From assembly GCA_015232355.1 (NCBI GenBank), contig JADFZW010000008.1, positions 1 through 64,000 on the forward strand: DNA of 64,000 nucleotides. The letters are read 5' to 3'. This document shows, piece after piece, positions 1 to 10,300 of this stretch. Every line of letters begins with the position of its first letter. The stretch's first letter is position 1. The position numbers were made by a program, and so were the translations under genes. Origin of the DNA: Oligoflexia bacterium (GTDB lineage: Bacteria; Bdellovibrionota; Bacteriovoracia; Bacteriovoracales; Bacteriovoracaceae). The notes under the pieces were generated by a model that did no database searches, was not told the DNA's origin, and was given only the letters and a program-made list of their open reading frames with translations.

Positions 1-2
1 AT

Positions 3-122
3 CGTTTTAACAGAAGACATGATCCTAAGAAATTATTTTCTAGGGCCCTCAAAGCTTGTATGCTAGCAACACCAATAACTCTGAACAAGATATGCGATCT
101 GCTTCCTGCACTTTCGGGATAG
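3..122 (+). mobile_element. C-terminal end of an IS1595/ISXO2-like transposase, cut by the window edge
   Basis: Frame 3 is open from the left edge to a TAG at 120-122. It begins RFNRRHDPKKLFSRAL and ends with a short hydrophobic tail. The xxRFNRR motif followed by a run of basic and leucine residues is characteristic of the extreme C-terminus of ISXO2-like (IS1595 family) transposases. Only about 39 residues are visible, so completeness of the element cannot be judged, and I could not identify a terminal inverted repeat in 123-180. The 123-411 stretch that follows is very AT-rich and holds no other gene; it presumably carries the promoter of the next gene. Confidence 0.45.
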
Positions 123-411
123 TGACAAAAAAATAGGGCATCTTTCTTGATCTTTTTTGATCTTCCTAATAAATTCCATGCTATTTTTAGAGAAACAAAA
201 TCTATGAATTTCATCATAGCAATACCTAGTAATAATTAGTCATTTCAAATTGATAGCAACTATTTCAAAAATGCCAACTCCAAGATTTCATGTTGTAAAT
301 AAAAACAAGTTATAAATAAATATACTTTATATTCACAAATAGAATTAAAATTAAAATCAGATTTATTTAGAAAAAGAATATTATCAAAATCAACCTAAGT
401 AAGGAGTGAAC

Positions 412-1665
412 ATGCTTAACAAAAGTACATCAATAATAAGAGTTATAATATTTATAACATTTATATTGTTACAGCATAACATAAGCATGTCATTTACTAC
501 CAAAGCTTCAGATTCTGTATTACTTGAGCTAGACTCAGATGGTATAGACGTATGTGATTCCAAAGGTGTGAAGTTAAATGATATTCAAAGAAATAGATGC
601 AGGGAAGTTTTTCTTGGATTTACTACTAATATTCAAGATTGCCTTACCTATAAAGAAGAAAATGATAATTACTTTGTTGATATTGAATCTGCTAATTCTG
701 TAAATGTTTGTACAGTAATTAAAAATTTAAAAGAGAGTTCTTGTGGTGAGTTTAATCAAAATGATTATGATAAACAAAATCGAAATGAGTGTAATCAATT
801 AAATAAACTTTATACAAATAATTTTAAAGGAACCATGAAAGATTGTGGAGATTCCTTTTTATGTAAGGGTTTTATGGCCGCATTTTCTCTGCCTGCTGAA
901 GGTGGTGAATGTAGTAATATTTTAGAAGGTGAGGCAGTAGGAATCTGCTATGCTCTTAGAGATATGATGTCTTTAAATAGTGATAAGATAAAAAAGCAAA
1001 TTAATTTTAGAAAACAATCATGGGTGTACAACAAGGAGTTAACTCTTTCTCCAAATGATTTTATAACTAAGATTTATAATAAATGTCCAGAAAATGAAAA
1101 GATATTTGAAATAATGAATTCCTCTACTGCCTATGCCAATCATCTCTTTCATTTATTTAATCCCTTAAATAATTATATAGAAAAACAATATATTATAGGA
1201 GAGCAGTTTGTAGGCAAAATCACACAACTATATAATAATTTAGCACAGCTAGAAAAACTTCATTTGAAAAGAATGGAAAATTATTATGTAATGTATTTAA
1301 AAGAACTGGTCAAAGATCCAAAATCTATAGCTACAACAAAGGCATATCAAAGATATTTACAACATCAAATGGATGAGTTTCATCTAATTATGTTACTTGG
1401 AAAAACAACTAAACTTTCCACTGATATAGCAAAATTTACTGAAGATTGGATCAAACATTGGGGACCGGCCAAAGATGTTGGAGATGCACTAACAAGACAG
1501 ACCACAGGATATATTTTTGAATCAAAATATTTATTCTCTCAACAAGAATTGATTAATAATAGAATTAGTAAACTAGAAGATGAGATGAGTATTGAAATGA
1601 ATAAATTAAAAAATTTTCGTGAAATGATAGAGGCAAATTTTTCTCTCTTATTTTCGCAGTTTTGA
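412..1665 (+). CDS. Exported cysteine-rich protein of unknown function
   Basis: I do not recognise the family. The N-terminus (MLNKSTSIIRVIIFITFILL...) is a typical Sec signal peptide of about 25-30 residues. The first half of the mature protein has many cysteines (for example around residues 45, 60, 77, 99 and 111), which suggests a disulphide-bonded extracytoplasmic domain. The second half (about residue 220 onward) is lysine/glutamate-rich and helical, probably coiled coil. The ATG at 412 is chosen over the GTG at 406 because the ribosome site AAGGAG at 401-406 would overlap the GTG but sits at good spacing from 412. The phospholipase D gene follows closely on the same strand, so the two may form an exported pair. 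Function unknown; the reading frame and export signal are well supported. Confidence 0.75.
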   Translation: MLNKSTSIIRVIIFITFILLQHNISMSFTTKASDSVLLELDSDGIDVCDSKGVKLNDIQRNRCREVFLGFTTNIQDCLTYKEENDNYFVDIESANSVNVCTVIKNLKESSCGEFNQNDYDKQNRNECNQLNKLYTNNFKGTMKDCGDSFLCKGFMAAFSLPAEGGECSNILEGEAVGICYALRDMMSLNSDKIKKQINFRKQSWVYNKELTLSPNDFITKIYNKCPENEKIFEIMNSSTAYANHLFHLFNPLNNYIEKQYIIGEQFVGKITQLYNNLAQLEKLHLKRMENYYVMYLKELVKDPKSIATTKAYQRYLQHQMDEFHLIMLLGKTTKLSTDIAKFTEDWIKHWGPAKDVGDALTRQTTGYIFESKYLFSQQELINNRISKLEDEMSIEMNKLKNFREMIEANFSLLFSQF

Positions 1666-1718
1666 TTTTACTTTTGATTTTAACAACACTATTTCTCAGG
1701 GATAAGAGAGGATTAGTT

Positions 1719-4037
1719 ATGAAATTATTTTTATTGCTATATATATTTATTACAACATCGATCACTATCTTTTTTCAGCATGATCTTCAATCAGGAACTA
1801 AAGATGGTATGAAAATAAACAAGACTGATCTTAAACGCACTCAAGAATTACTTTTAGAGATGGATTTAAGCACTGAAAAAAAAATTACTGTTAATTATCC
1901 CTGGATAGAAAAGAATAAACAGCTTATAGAAAAAATTTCTGTTAATGATTGCATTCTTACTAGAGAGATAAGAGATCCTTTCGTTGGTTTAATTGAGAAG
2001 AAAACAAGTGACTTAAGAAATGATGCCCCAACTGCTAAAACAAGTTCAAAGGAACCACAAAAGACATGGTCTTTCACTTTTGATCCATTTGTTGTGAATC
2101 TTTTTGGTAAAGATTTTACTAAAATAGATACCAGGTTGCAACCAGCGCTATCTTTTTTATCAAAAAAGGAGCGTGATCAAAAATTTGAAAGCTTTAAAAA
2201 ACTTGCACAACTCTGTCGCAGTAAAAGACTACAAAAATTAATTATAGAGATGACAGCGAAGTTTCCAAATTCAAATTCAAATCCAAATTGCTCTGGGAAT
2301 GATAATAATCAAGAATCAAATATTCCAACTTCAAATTCTGAACATGCCGGAATCGTTCATGATCAAAGTGGCAATAACAGAGTGGCAACGCTATCAAATG
2401 GAGAGATAGATTTTTATGAACGCTATCAAGCGATTATCAATGCAAAAAAAACTATCTATATGCAAGTCTATCTATATAGGCCAGAGCTAACAGGTATCGA
2501 GATTGCTGATCTATTAATAAAAAAAAGAATGGAGGGTGTTGATGTCAAGATTATAGTTGATGTATTTAATAATCTACAAAATCTCGCTAGTTTAAAACTA
2601 TATCATCGTTTAATGGCCGCAGGAATTCCGGTACTAGGATATTCTTGTCAGGGTCTTTTAGATCTTACACTTATTGAAAATCGCAATTTGATTAGGGACT
2701 TTGATTATATTCAAGAAAGGTTTCATGATAAATTTTTAGTAGTAGATGGTGATGATCCTACGATGGATTCAGCAAAAGCAATAGTAGGTGGAGTAAATAT
2801 CTCTGATAGTTACTTTGGAGTAAATAAGGAGAGTAAAATTAAATGGAGAGATCAAGATGTAGCAGTCAAAGGTTCAATCCTTAAAGATATAAATAATACC
2901 TTTAAAAGAAACTTGCTTACACACTCCCTTAAAATTCCTTATAACAACAAACGAGTCAATTGCTTAAATCCATTTGATCCAATAAAAAATAAAAAAGAGT
3001 ATCTTCAATTTTTTGAAGATAATAAAAAAGAAGTGCCAGAAAAAAAATTAAATGAGCAACAAAAAAACAATCAAGCATATGCAAAACATAAAATTAAACT
3101 TATCGAGGAGGGAAAATTAATTGAGACTAGATATCCTAATGGAAAAGTTGAATATCAAAAAGTAGAACCACAATATATCCCAGTAAAAGAGATTCGCTTT
3201 ATTCCCTCTAGACCACAACTTGGCGAAACTAATATTATGGATGCTTATATCGATTTAATAAATAATGCAAAAAAAGAAATTTTGATTGCGAATGCTTTTT
3301 TCGTTCCTGCTAGTAGTGAATTTAGAGATGCTTTAAAACGTGCCAATCAACGTGGAGTTAAAATAAAAATATTAACAAATGATATAAGCACTCAAGATAC
3401 TTTTGGAATTACTGTAACAGGAAGATCATATTACAAAGATCTGGTTAATACTGAAATATTTAATCCTGACAATGAAATTGAAATTTATGAATGGACGGGC
3501 ATTAACCGTGATGAACCCTTTGAACAAAAACGGGGTCTAATGCATAGTAAATTTATGATTGTGGATGGTAATTTCTCTCTAGTTGGATCTCACAATTTAG
3601 ATCCAAGAAGTGGTATGTCTAGTAGTAAAAGTTCTAATAAAAAAGATTTAACAAGAGAGACAGAAGATCAAGATGATGATCTCATTCCTACCAATCAATG
3701 TCTTGTTAATTTGTTTTTAGGACGAAATAAAAAATATCATCCTGGTATTAATTCCGAAACTGCTGTGCTTTTTTGTGGTAGTCAATCTTCAGAGCAATTA
3801 GCAGAAGATTTTAATTTTGATATTACTAAGTGGTCACGGAGAGTATCGAAAGAGGAGATCGAATATTATGCAAATCCTACCGCTATGAATTTAGCACGAG
3901 TGAAAAATCCAAATCAATATCAATATCAAGATCCCAAATATCGTCCTAGTAAAAAAGAGTTGGCCCAATATCAAAAAGAAGTAACAAAATATAAGAAGAG
4001 TTTAAAATTAGCAAAATATGTTGAATCTATTCTATAG
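1719..4037 (+). CDS. Exported phospholipase D / cardiolipin synthase-like protein (two HKD motifs)
   Basis: PLD-superfamily enzymes hydrolyse phosphodiester bonds or transfer phosphatidyl groups. Both catalytic HxKxxxxD motifs are present: HDKFLVVD near residue 336, followed by a GGVN motif, and HSKFMIVD near residue 609, followed by GSHNLDPRSG, the latter very like the YmdC/ClsC type of cardiolipin synthase. The start is the ATG at 1719, preceded by GAGAGGATT, which gives MKLFLLLYIFITTSITIFF, a signal peptide or anchor; upstream TTG starts overlap the previous gene. Length is about 772 residues, longer than ClsC (about 470), with an extra N-terminal domain of some 200 residues and a lysine-rich linker between the two halves. 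A hexamer repeat encoding NSNSNPN lies near 2265-2290. Exported PLDs can attack foreign membranes, so a toxin or predation role is possible; cardiolipin synthesis is the alternative. Confidence 0.85.
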   Translation: MKLFLLLYIFITTSITIFFQHDLQSGTKDGMKINKTDLKRTQELLLEMDLSTEKKITVNYPWIEKNKQLIEKISVNDCILTREIRDPFVGLIEKKTSDLRNDAPTAKTSSKEPQKTWSFTFDPFVVNLFGKDFTKIDTRLQPALSFLSKKERDQKFESFKKLAQLCRSKRLQKLIIEMTAKFPNSNSNPNCSGNDNNQESNIPTSNSEHAGIVHDQSGNNRVATLSNGEIDFYERYQAIINAKKTIYMQVYLYRPELTGIEIADLLIKKRMEGVDVKIIVDVFNNLQNLASLKLYHRLMAAGIPVLGYSCQGLLDLTLIENRNLIRDFDYIQERFHDKFLVVDGDDPTMDSAKAIVGGVNISDSYFGVNKESKIKWRDQDVAVKGSILKDINNTFKRNLLTHSLKIPYNNKRVNCLNPFDPIKNKKEYLQFFEDNKKEVPEKKLNEQQKNNQAYAKHKIKLIEEGKLIETRYPNGKVEYQKVEPQYIPVKEIRFIPSRPQLGETNIMDAYIDLINNAKKEILIANAFFVPASSEFRDALKRANQRGVKIKILTNDISTQDTFGITVTGRSYYKDLVNTEIFNPDNEIEIYEWTGINRDEPFEQKRGLMHSKFMIVDGNFSLVGSHNLDPRSGMSSSKSSNKKDLTRETEDQDDDLIPTNQCLVNLFLGRNKKYHPGINSETAVLFCGSQSSEQLAEDFNFDITKWSRRVSKEEIEYYANPTAMNLARVKNPNQYQYQDPKYRPSKKELAQYQKEVTKYKKSLKLAKYVESIL

Positions 4038-4273
4038 GAGGGGATAGTTTTTCGAGTTTTTGTAACTTTCTTTGCTACCTTTTTAGCTTTTTTGGCAATT
4101 GTAGGCACTTTCAGAATATCTGTTACCGAAATTAAAAAAGTTGAGTAATTTGATTATGAAGTTGAGGTTGGTTGCCTCATTCCCTCCATCTTGGATAAAA
4201 TTAGAAAAAAACTGCAAAATTAAATTCTTATCTTATCCAAGGACGGAAGGCGGGAGTTACCAAGCTATTATAG
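4038..4273. other. Intergenic stretch with an imperfect inverted repeat
   Basis: No convincing gene. CTTGGATAA at 4190-4198 pairs with TTATCCAAG at 4233-4241 across a 34-nt loop, and the flanks (CCCTCCAT on the left, GACGGAAGGCGGG on the right) are partly complementary. It lies just before a decayed transposase, so it could be what remains of an IS end or a terminator after the phospholipase D gene. A 53-codon open frame (4156-4317, MKLRLVASF...) shows no family resemblance and is not called. Confidence 0.3.
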
Positions 4274-4573
4274 AATACTTGGAAGTATCTATCCAAGATT
4301 TATTTAAATTCCAATAAAAAAGAAAAGGTAATATTTACAAGATCAAGACCATACAAAAAAAATGACAACTGCTATGTGCTCGAGGATACGCGCGAACAAA
4401 AAAACTATACTCATGTCAGAGAGTTATTTGGATATCAACGAATAAATTATCTAATTATGATTGGTGCAAAAATAAAAAAAACCTATGGCAAACCACAAAC
4501 TCCTTATCAGAGATCAGCACTCAAGTCAATTTTCTCCTATGAAATATCAGCTATAATCACTTTAAAAAATTGA
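4274..4573 (+). pseudogene. Decayed integrase-core (rve) transposase remnant
   Basis: The frame reads TRSRPYKKNDNCYV, a five-residue insertion (LEDTR), EQKNYTHVRELFGY, then KIGAKIKKTYGKPQTPYQR in slightly altered form. RPYxKNDNxxVEQKN and GYxR followed by PQTPYQR are the signature of the C-terminal half of integrase-core transposases of the IS481-like type. The catalytic N-terminal half is missing, there is an in-frame stop at 4271-4273, the segment normally lying between the GYxR and PQTPYQR blocks is deleted, and no ribosome site precedes the GTG at 4376. It is therefore a relic and not an active gene. It sits beside an HNH endonuclease gene. Confidence 0.7.
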
Positions 4574-4649
4574 TTTCTCCCTCTGAAAATGCTATTTTTA
4601 TCACCAGTGATTTTATTACAGATACTGTTTTTTCTAGAGGTGAAATCGA

Positions 4650-5636
4650 ATGGACAATTTAAATTATTCACTTAAAAAATTAAGCAAACAACAATTATTA
4701 GAGGCCACTTTATCTTTGGTGAAAAAAGAAAAAGCATGTACATTGGAATTAATTGCTCATCTCGAAGAGATTGAAGATCGTCGTCTCTATGCTGAACTTG
4801 GATACTCATCAATGTTTGCTTATGTAACAAAATATTTGAATTACAGCGAAAATGAAGCACAGATTAGAATCTCATCTATGAGACTATCGCGTTCTAATCC
4901 TGAAATAAAAAATAAAATATCTACTGGAGAATTATCTTTAACAAATGTTGGTCTTGCCGCTGCCTCGATAAAGCGCCAAGAAAATACAAAAGGAGAAAAA
5001 CTAACATCATCAGAGAAATCAAAGATAATTGAAACTATAACTAATAAAAGCACTCGTGATGCCAAAATTGAATTAGAAGCAATAGAAGGAAGTATTACTC
5101 TCAAAAAACAAGTATACAAAATTGAAATAAGTGAAAAAGGATTGCAAATGGTTAATGAATTAAAAAAGACCATGGGAAATTATCAAGATAGTGAATTGCT
5201 CGAATTATTATTAAGTGAAAAGATACAATCACTACAACAACAAAAACAATCTGAAAAAAAAATAGAACCAGAAGCAGTCCCTAGTGAAATGATCATGAGG
5301 GATAACAAAAAACCATCCAGATACATCCCTAAAAAAGTAAAAGAGGAAGTACGCACACGAGCGAAATCAAGATGTGAATATGTTTCTCCTATCACTGGTT
5401 TACGTTGTGAAGAAGTCCATCGACTTGAATATGATCATGTTATTCCATTTAGCTTTTTTGGATCAAACTCCGCAAGTAATTTAATTTTATCTTGTCCTGC
5501 TCATAACAAACTACGAGCTATAAATACTTTTGGTAAAGAAAAAATGGATCAGTATCTTAAGAGTAGTACTTTGGGCGAACACAGTGATAGAGCAGCAAAG
5601 TGTGGTTGTATAGATATAGATCGTAAAAATCTATAA
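4650..5636 (+). CDS. HNH endonuclease of the DUF222-like type
   Basis: The N-terminal 200 residues are helical (LSKQQLLEATLSLVKKEK..., a tyrosine-rich segment GYSSMFAYVTKYL and SENEAQIRISSMRL), the arrangement seen in multi-copy DUF222-type HNH proteins of Bdellovibrio-like bacteria. The C-terminal domain (about residues 220-310) has the HNH nuclease layout: SRCEYV, a second cysteine, LEYDHVIPFSFFG (catalytic DH near residue 261), then SNLILSCPAHNKLRA supplying the N and H. A ribosome site (AGAGGTGAA) precedes the ATG. The usual host-genome context is repetitive or mobile; here the neighbour is a transposase relic. The family is well recognised but its biological role is not settled; DNA cleavage is assumed from the intact motif. 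Confidence 0.85.
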   Translation: MDNLNYSLKKLSKQQLLEATLSLVKKEKACTLELIAHLEEIEDRRLYAELGYSSMFAYVTKYLNYSENEAQIRISSMRLSRSNPEIKNKISTGELSLTNVGLAAASIKRQENTKGEKLTSSEKSKIIETITNKSTRDAKIELEAIEGSITLKKQVYKIEISEKGLQMVNELKKTMGNYQDSELLELLLSEKIQSLQQQKQSEKKIEPEAVPSEMIMRDNKKPSRYIPKKVKEEVRTRAKSRCEYVSPITGLRCEEVHRLEYDHVIPFSFFGSNSASNLILSCPAHNKLRAINTFGKEKMDQYLKSSTLGEHSDRAAKCGCIDIDRKNL

Positions 5637-5676
5637 TAATCATTCGTAATTTGAACTTTTTATAAAGTTTAACGCC

Positions 5677-5709
5677 CACGAAGTGTGCACGAAATGTGTG
5701 CACGAAGTG
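5677..5709. repeat. Three short direct repeats (CACGAA-GTG type)
   Basis: CACGAAGTGTG, CACGAAATGTGTG and CACGAAGTG follow one another directly in the 5637-5963 gap. They could be operator half-sites or slippage products. The rest of the gap is AT-rich and, apart from the hairpin at 5724-5754, shows nothing recognisable. Confidence 0.5.
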
Positions 5710-5723
5710 ATAAAAATATTTGC

Positions 5724-5754
5724 CTATAAATAATAAAACAAAAATTATTTATAG
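5724..5754. other. AT-rich perfect hairpin
   Basis: CTATAAATAAT and ATTATTTATAG form an 11-bp perfect stem around a 9-nt loop (AAAACAAAA). It lies about 90 nt after the HNH gene. There is no T run after it on either strand, so it is not a classical terminator; an mRNA 3' end or a protein site is possible. Confidence 0.4.
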
Positions 5755-5963
5755 AAAGTTAACTATGTAAAAATTAAAAGAGATAAATGTTTTGTGCTAA
5801 TAAAATCGATAATTAAGCCATTATCGTTGTAATTTATTCTTAGACTAACAAAAAGCGAACAAGAGTTCGCAATATTTGCAATGTCTGCACCTTATACACA
5901 ATACAATACACACACTACAGGTGCCCATGTGACAGAATCAAATACATAACAAGGATGGATTAT

Positions 5964-7037
5964 ATGCATTCAATTTTTATCAACACAATTATTTTTTTTG
6001 TATTAACCTGTACTTTCACCTGTATATTTATTCCAATAGGAAGTTGTAGTACTGAAGATAGAACTACTGTAATTACATTTGACAAAAAAACAAATAATCA
6101 AACAAATGATCAAAGTTGCCATGATACATCTTCTATTCTTCCTAATATATCTATTCCTGTAACTACACCTGATTTAGATTTAGATCCAATACCTTTAACA
6201 TTTTATGGCCCGATTTCTCACATCCTCTCCTTCATGGGTAGAGAAGAGGCATATAATGGCATGTTTCAGCTTTCAAAGAGTACTAGGGAAGAATGGGATA
6301 TGGGTTTGTGTAAAGAAGAGATGGAAAAATTTATAAGTAAAGAGGAGAAGAACTTGAAAGATTTTAATAATTTAAAAAAGGGATGGAAAGATGAAAAAGG
6401 AGAAAAGGAGTTAAATGAGCAATTTAAAAAATTTCTAAATGAATATGAACTGAAAGATTTTAAAGAGGTAGAAGCAAAATATTGGGCCGCCAATGCTTTG
6501 CTTTTAAAAAGAAAGAGTAAACGAATGTATATATATACGAAAGATTCGATCGAAAATTATATGATCTTTGTATCTAATATTATAGAAGTAGAAGAAAATT
6601 ATATAAAATGGTTGAAAAAGATCAGAGAGGAAAAAGATCAAGGTTATTGCAAAAAACTGGATAGAATGATGGTGCTTAAAATATTAAAAATGGGTCAAAA
6701 TTTAGGTCAAAGAAAACATAAATTTGAGAACTATGAAATGCTAGAAGAGAGAATATTTAACCATATAGAAACTCTCGTTAATACAGGTGCTATGATGAGT
6801 GATTTAGAAGGACTTCATAATGAGAGAATATATGTTTACAACTTTAAAAAATTTAACTCTGAAAATGTGAGAAAAAATTTGGTTAAGTATTTAAAGAAAA
6901 TTTATAAAAAAGAACCCGATTACTTTTTTAGGGAAGAGAATTTGAGAAATATTATAGTTTTTCTAACAAGCGATGGTAATGATTTTAATTTCGATGATTA
7001 TGATAATTATTGGAATAGTGGAAAGACAAAAGAATAA
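5964..7037 (+). CDS. Exported or lipoprotein-like protein of unknown function, weak F-box-like segment
   Basis: I do not recognise the family. The ATG at 5964 is chosen over 5955 because the ribosome site AAGGA at 5951-5955 overlaps the earlier ATG. The N-terminus is a hydrophobic leader ending in PIGSC (about residue 27), which fits a lipobox loosely. Around residues 75-100 the text PLTFYGPISHILSFMG...FQLSKSTREEWD resembles the P..i..hILsfL..S...W pattern of F-box motifs; this is a similarity by eye only. The remainder is highly charged (runs of KEEK, KKIREEKDQ) and almost certainly alpha-helical. It stands alone between two AT-rich gaps. A secreted protein acting in another cell, or simply a helical lipoprotein, are both open. 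Confidence 0.6.
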   Translation: MHSIFINTIIFFVLTCTFTCIFIPIGSCSTEDRTTVITFDKKTNNQTNDQSCHDTSSILPNISIPVTTPDLDLDPIPLTFYGPISHILSFMGREEAYNGMFQLSKSTREEWDMGLCKEEMEKFISKEEKNLKDFNNLKKGWKDEKGEKELNEQFKKFLNEYELKDFKEVEAKYWAANALLLKRKSKRMYIYTKDSIENYMIFVSNIIEVEENYIKWLKKIREEKDQGYCKKLDRMMVLKILKMGQNLGQRKHKFENYEMLEERIFNHIETLVNTGAMMSDLEGLHNERIYVYNFKKFNSENVRKNLVKYLKKIYKKEPDYFFREENLRNIIVFLTSDGNDFNFDDYDNYWNSGKTKE

Positions 7038-7108
7038 AGATAAGGGAACTATTTTTTATTATTATTTCATGACTTTTTTTAACCGTTTCTAATATTAAAT
7101 TCTGATTT

Positions 7109-7378
7109 TTGAAAATAAATATTCCTCTCAGCAAAACCAGATTTTTCAAGTTAAATACCATAAATAAAAATTATAGACCAATAACAATCGCTCTCTACCA
7201 TGATAAGATAGATGCAATTACTAAACTCTTTGATAAAATTACAAGTCATATTTGGTCAATTAAAGAGGATGTAAAAAGGATAAATGTGGATTTGTTGATG
7301 AATAAAGATTATCATCAGAAGTACAAGAAAAGACTTTTGGTGTCAGCGACTATTATGATCACGGAGGTAGCGATATGA
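7109..7378 (+). CDS. Doubtful small open frame (89 codons)
   Basis: An open frame beginning with TTG and ending four bases into the next gene (7375). No ribosome site precedes the TTG and I recognise no domain; the sequence is basic and unremarkable. It is the only candidate gene in the 7038-7374 gap. The terminal overlap would be compatible with translational coupling to the large gene, but the ribosome site of that gene (GGAGG at 7363-7367) lies inside this frame and is enough by itself. Treat as uncertain. Confidence 0.2.
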   Translation: MKINIPLSKTRFFKLNTINKNYRPITIALYHDKIDAITKLFDKITSHIWSIKEDVKRINVDLLMNKDYHQKYKKRLLVSATIMITEVAI

Positions 7379-10300
7379 TTATGAGGTTTCAAATTAAATT
7401 GATATTGATTTTAATTTCGATTTTAGTTCAATTGTATTTTCAAGCATTCGCTGCTAACGAGAACATGGAATGTAATTCTACTACAAAGAACTTATTGCTA
7501 GAGAGTGACCAATTGTTTTCCTTGGAATCCTTTATCCAACAGATAAAAATCAAGCAGGAACAAAATCAACCTAATAATTCTTTTTTACTCTCCGATCTTA
7601 TTACTAATGCGGATGGAGTATCTGTTTTAGAAGCTGAACATACCATTAGAAAATTATCAGGACATCAATTTTTACCAAAACTATTTGTCAGAGAGGTAAT
7701 TGCAAATGCCATTGATGCATATAAATACAGCTCACTTCCACCTTCAAAGAGAAACGTCGAGGTATCATTAAAAGAGGAAAGTGACAAAACTGTTCAAGTG
7801 ATGGTTAAAGACAATGGTGTGGGGATGTCTTTAGATGATATTTTAACCCACTTATTATTACCAAATCGTTCGGATAAGGGTAACAGCAGCGAGAGTAAGA
7901 GTGAGAGCAAAAGTATTGGGCAGTTTGGACAAGGTTTTTTTTCCACTCTTGGTAGGATTTCTGCTAACGAAGGAGAGGTTATTATTGAGACAAAAAAAGC
8001 AAATTCTCCTGGACAAAAAATTATTTTCACTAAAGATAAGTATAGTAAAATTTGGGTAAAAGTCGAACCTCTTGCTAAAACGGATATAGGTACTTCTATT
8101 ATCATTAGATCCAAAAACAATTTGAAATCACCTAAAGAACAACTGGAGGTTATTAAGGAACGTTTTCGCTATAATACTCAAGCTAAAATAGTTGTTGAGG
8201 GAGAAAAAATAAATCCATTGCCACTCTCTGACTCTATTAATAATCAAAATAATCAAAATAATCAAAGTAATCAAAGCGATAAAAGTGATGCTATCACCAC
8301 CTCTTTGATCTCTAATGATACAAAAAATAAGGGACATGGAGTTTTGAGTGTTAATGTTAATGGAGTGATGATAGAAAACTTTCACTTTGAAGGTATTAAT
8401 TTTCATGAGGAGATGGGTATAAATTTACCCAAAGACACCCAACTTACTACAGATAGAGAACACATTGATTATAAAAATCCTAAAACCATAGAGGCATTTA
8501 AAAAATTAATAGTCGAATTAATTAGTAATAAAGATTGGGTGAAATTAAATACCCTTGCGCCCTTACTATCCAACGAAGCATTTGGTAGATCCCTCATTTA
8601 TGACAACGATATTATTAGCAATTTAGAGAATCACCAGTCTAGTGGTAGCTTGCAATTTTTGCCTTCAAGAGAGGAATTTTTAGAATTTAAAAAGATGAGA
8701 TACAAAGAAGTTATATTGTTAGATTCAAAGTATTTCATTAACTATAACATTTCATATTCAGAATATAATTTACATAATAAAATCGATGGAATTGATCAAA
8801 ATAATAATGTACATATATATCCAGTGGTTGCTCAGAATGAATCAGTCCCTTTTAAACCTTTAGTGTTCTTGAACGATAAAAAGGAACTACATGTATTTGT
8901 ACCACCTAAGTACATCTCAGATTTAAATATAAAAACAGATCCTATTACAGCAAAAAACACTAGATATCACATTTCGATATTAAATGAGATGGTTAATCTT
9001 GCTGCTAAAACAAGAGGTATTGATTACATAAAAGCAAATGGACAAATAGTAGATCATGACAAAACTGTAGAATCAAAAGAACAAAATAATTCTAATTCAG
9101 ATTCTAAAGATCTTTTTTTTGAATTTAATAACTCTTCACCTGAAGAACTAGTCTCGAGTATAGCGAACATAAATCATAATGATGAAAGAAAAGGAGACTT
9201 TTACAATATGGCCCATTGTCTGCGAGTATTTAGTAACAGTTTTTCTCACTATCTAATCAATACAAAATCTCTTCTTTCTCCTCTCTGCTCAGATGTACAT
9301 GGTATCGATAAATGTAAAAAAAACCTACTATATCTAGCTCAGTGTATGAGCGAGATATCAAATAACAAAACTTTATCTTCGAACAAAAATTTTACATGTC
9401 ATACAATAATCAGAGTTTTAATAAATATGCCAACACAAAATAAGTTAACTAAATCACCTATAGCACCTACAACATTTCAAGATGGATGTAATAGCGCCAA
9501 GAAAATTTTATCCTCTTTTGTATTTTTGCAATTATCCGACGATGACAAAGAAGAAGCTTTAGAGAAAATAAAGGATGAAAATATTCTTGATTCCCTCATG
9601 ATTACGGCCAAAGCAAGTGCCTTAAATAAACAAATAATTGCTAAACACATAAAAGCATTTATCTCCTTGAAACAACCAATTGATATTAAAAAAAATAAAT
9701 CTCTTTTTTTATTATTAGGAAAAAATATTGATGATAAAGAATGGAATGATCTTAATATGAAAAGTACACTAATACATCAATGGGATAGTACTTTTTTTGA
9801 TTTGTTAAATGATCATCTTAAAAATCCAAATATTGAAAAAATTTTAAACAAACTAATAATTGCACAACAATCTATACAAGCTATGCGCATAACAGATAAT
9901 AACAAATCTCGTGAAAAACTAGCATTGAAAAAATTATTAGATCTTTTTTTACAAGATAATTCTTTTTTACAAAGTTTTGCTATTGATGTGAAAACACTTA
10001 GTGGTATGTTTTCATATTGGTTTCCTGAAACAGATATTTCGGATGCAAATGAAGGACAAAAATTATACAATAAGCTTTCAAAGAATAAAATAGTTACAAC
10101 ATACAATGCATCTTTCTTGTACGAGGTTATATTCGGAAAAACGCTTGCTCAATATCAAAAAGAGCAACTTTCTCTCTCTTCCATTCTTTCACCTAGCGAT
10201 CAAAACAAATGGCAATCATTTAGCACAGGAAGATCTGATCCGCGTGCTTTTGATAATAGACTCAAAATAGCAATGAATCAAAACATGAGTCCCAAAGTTT

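Noticed and set aside
4156-4317. 53-codon frame MKLRLVASF...
   Set aside because: No ribosome site, no homology that I recognise, and it overlaps the inverted repeat and transposase relic.
5724-5754. AT-rich hairpin as rho-independent terminator of the HNH gene
   Set aside because: No T run follows the stem on either strand, and it is about 90 nt after the stop codon.
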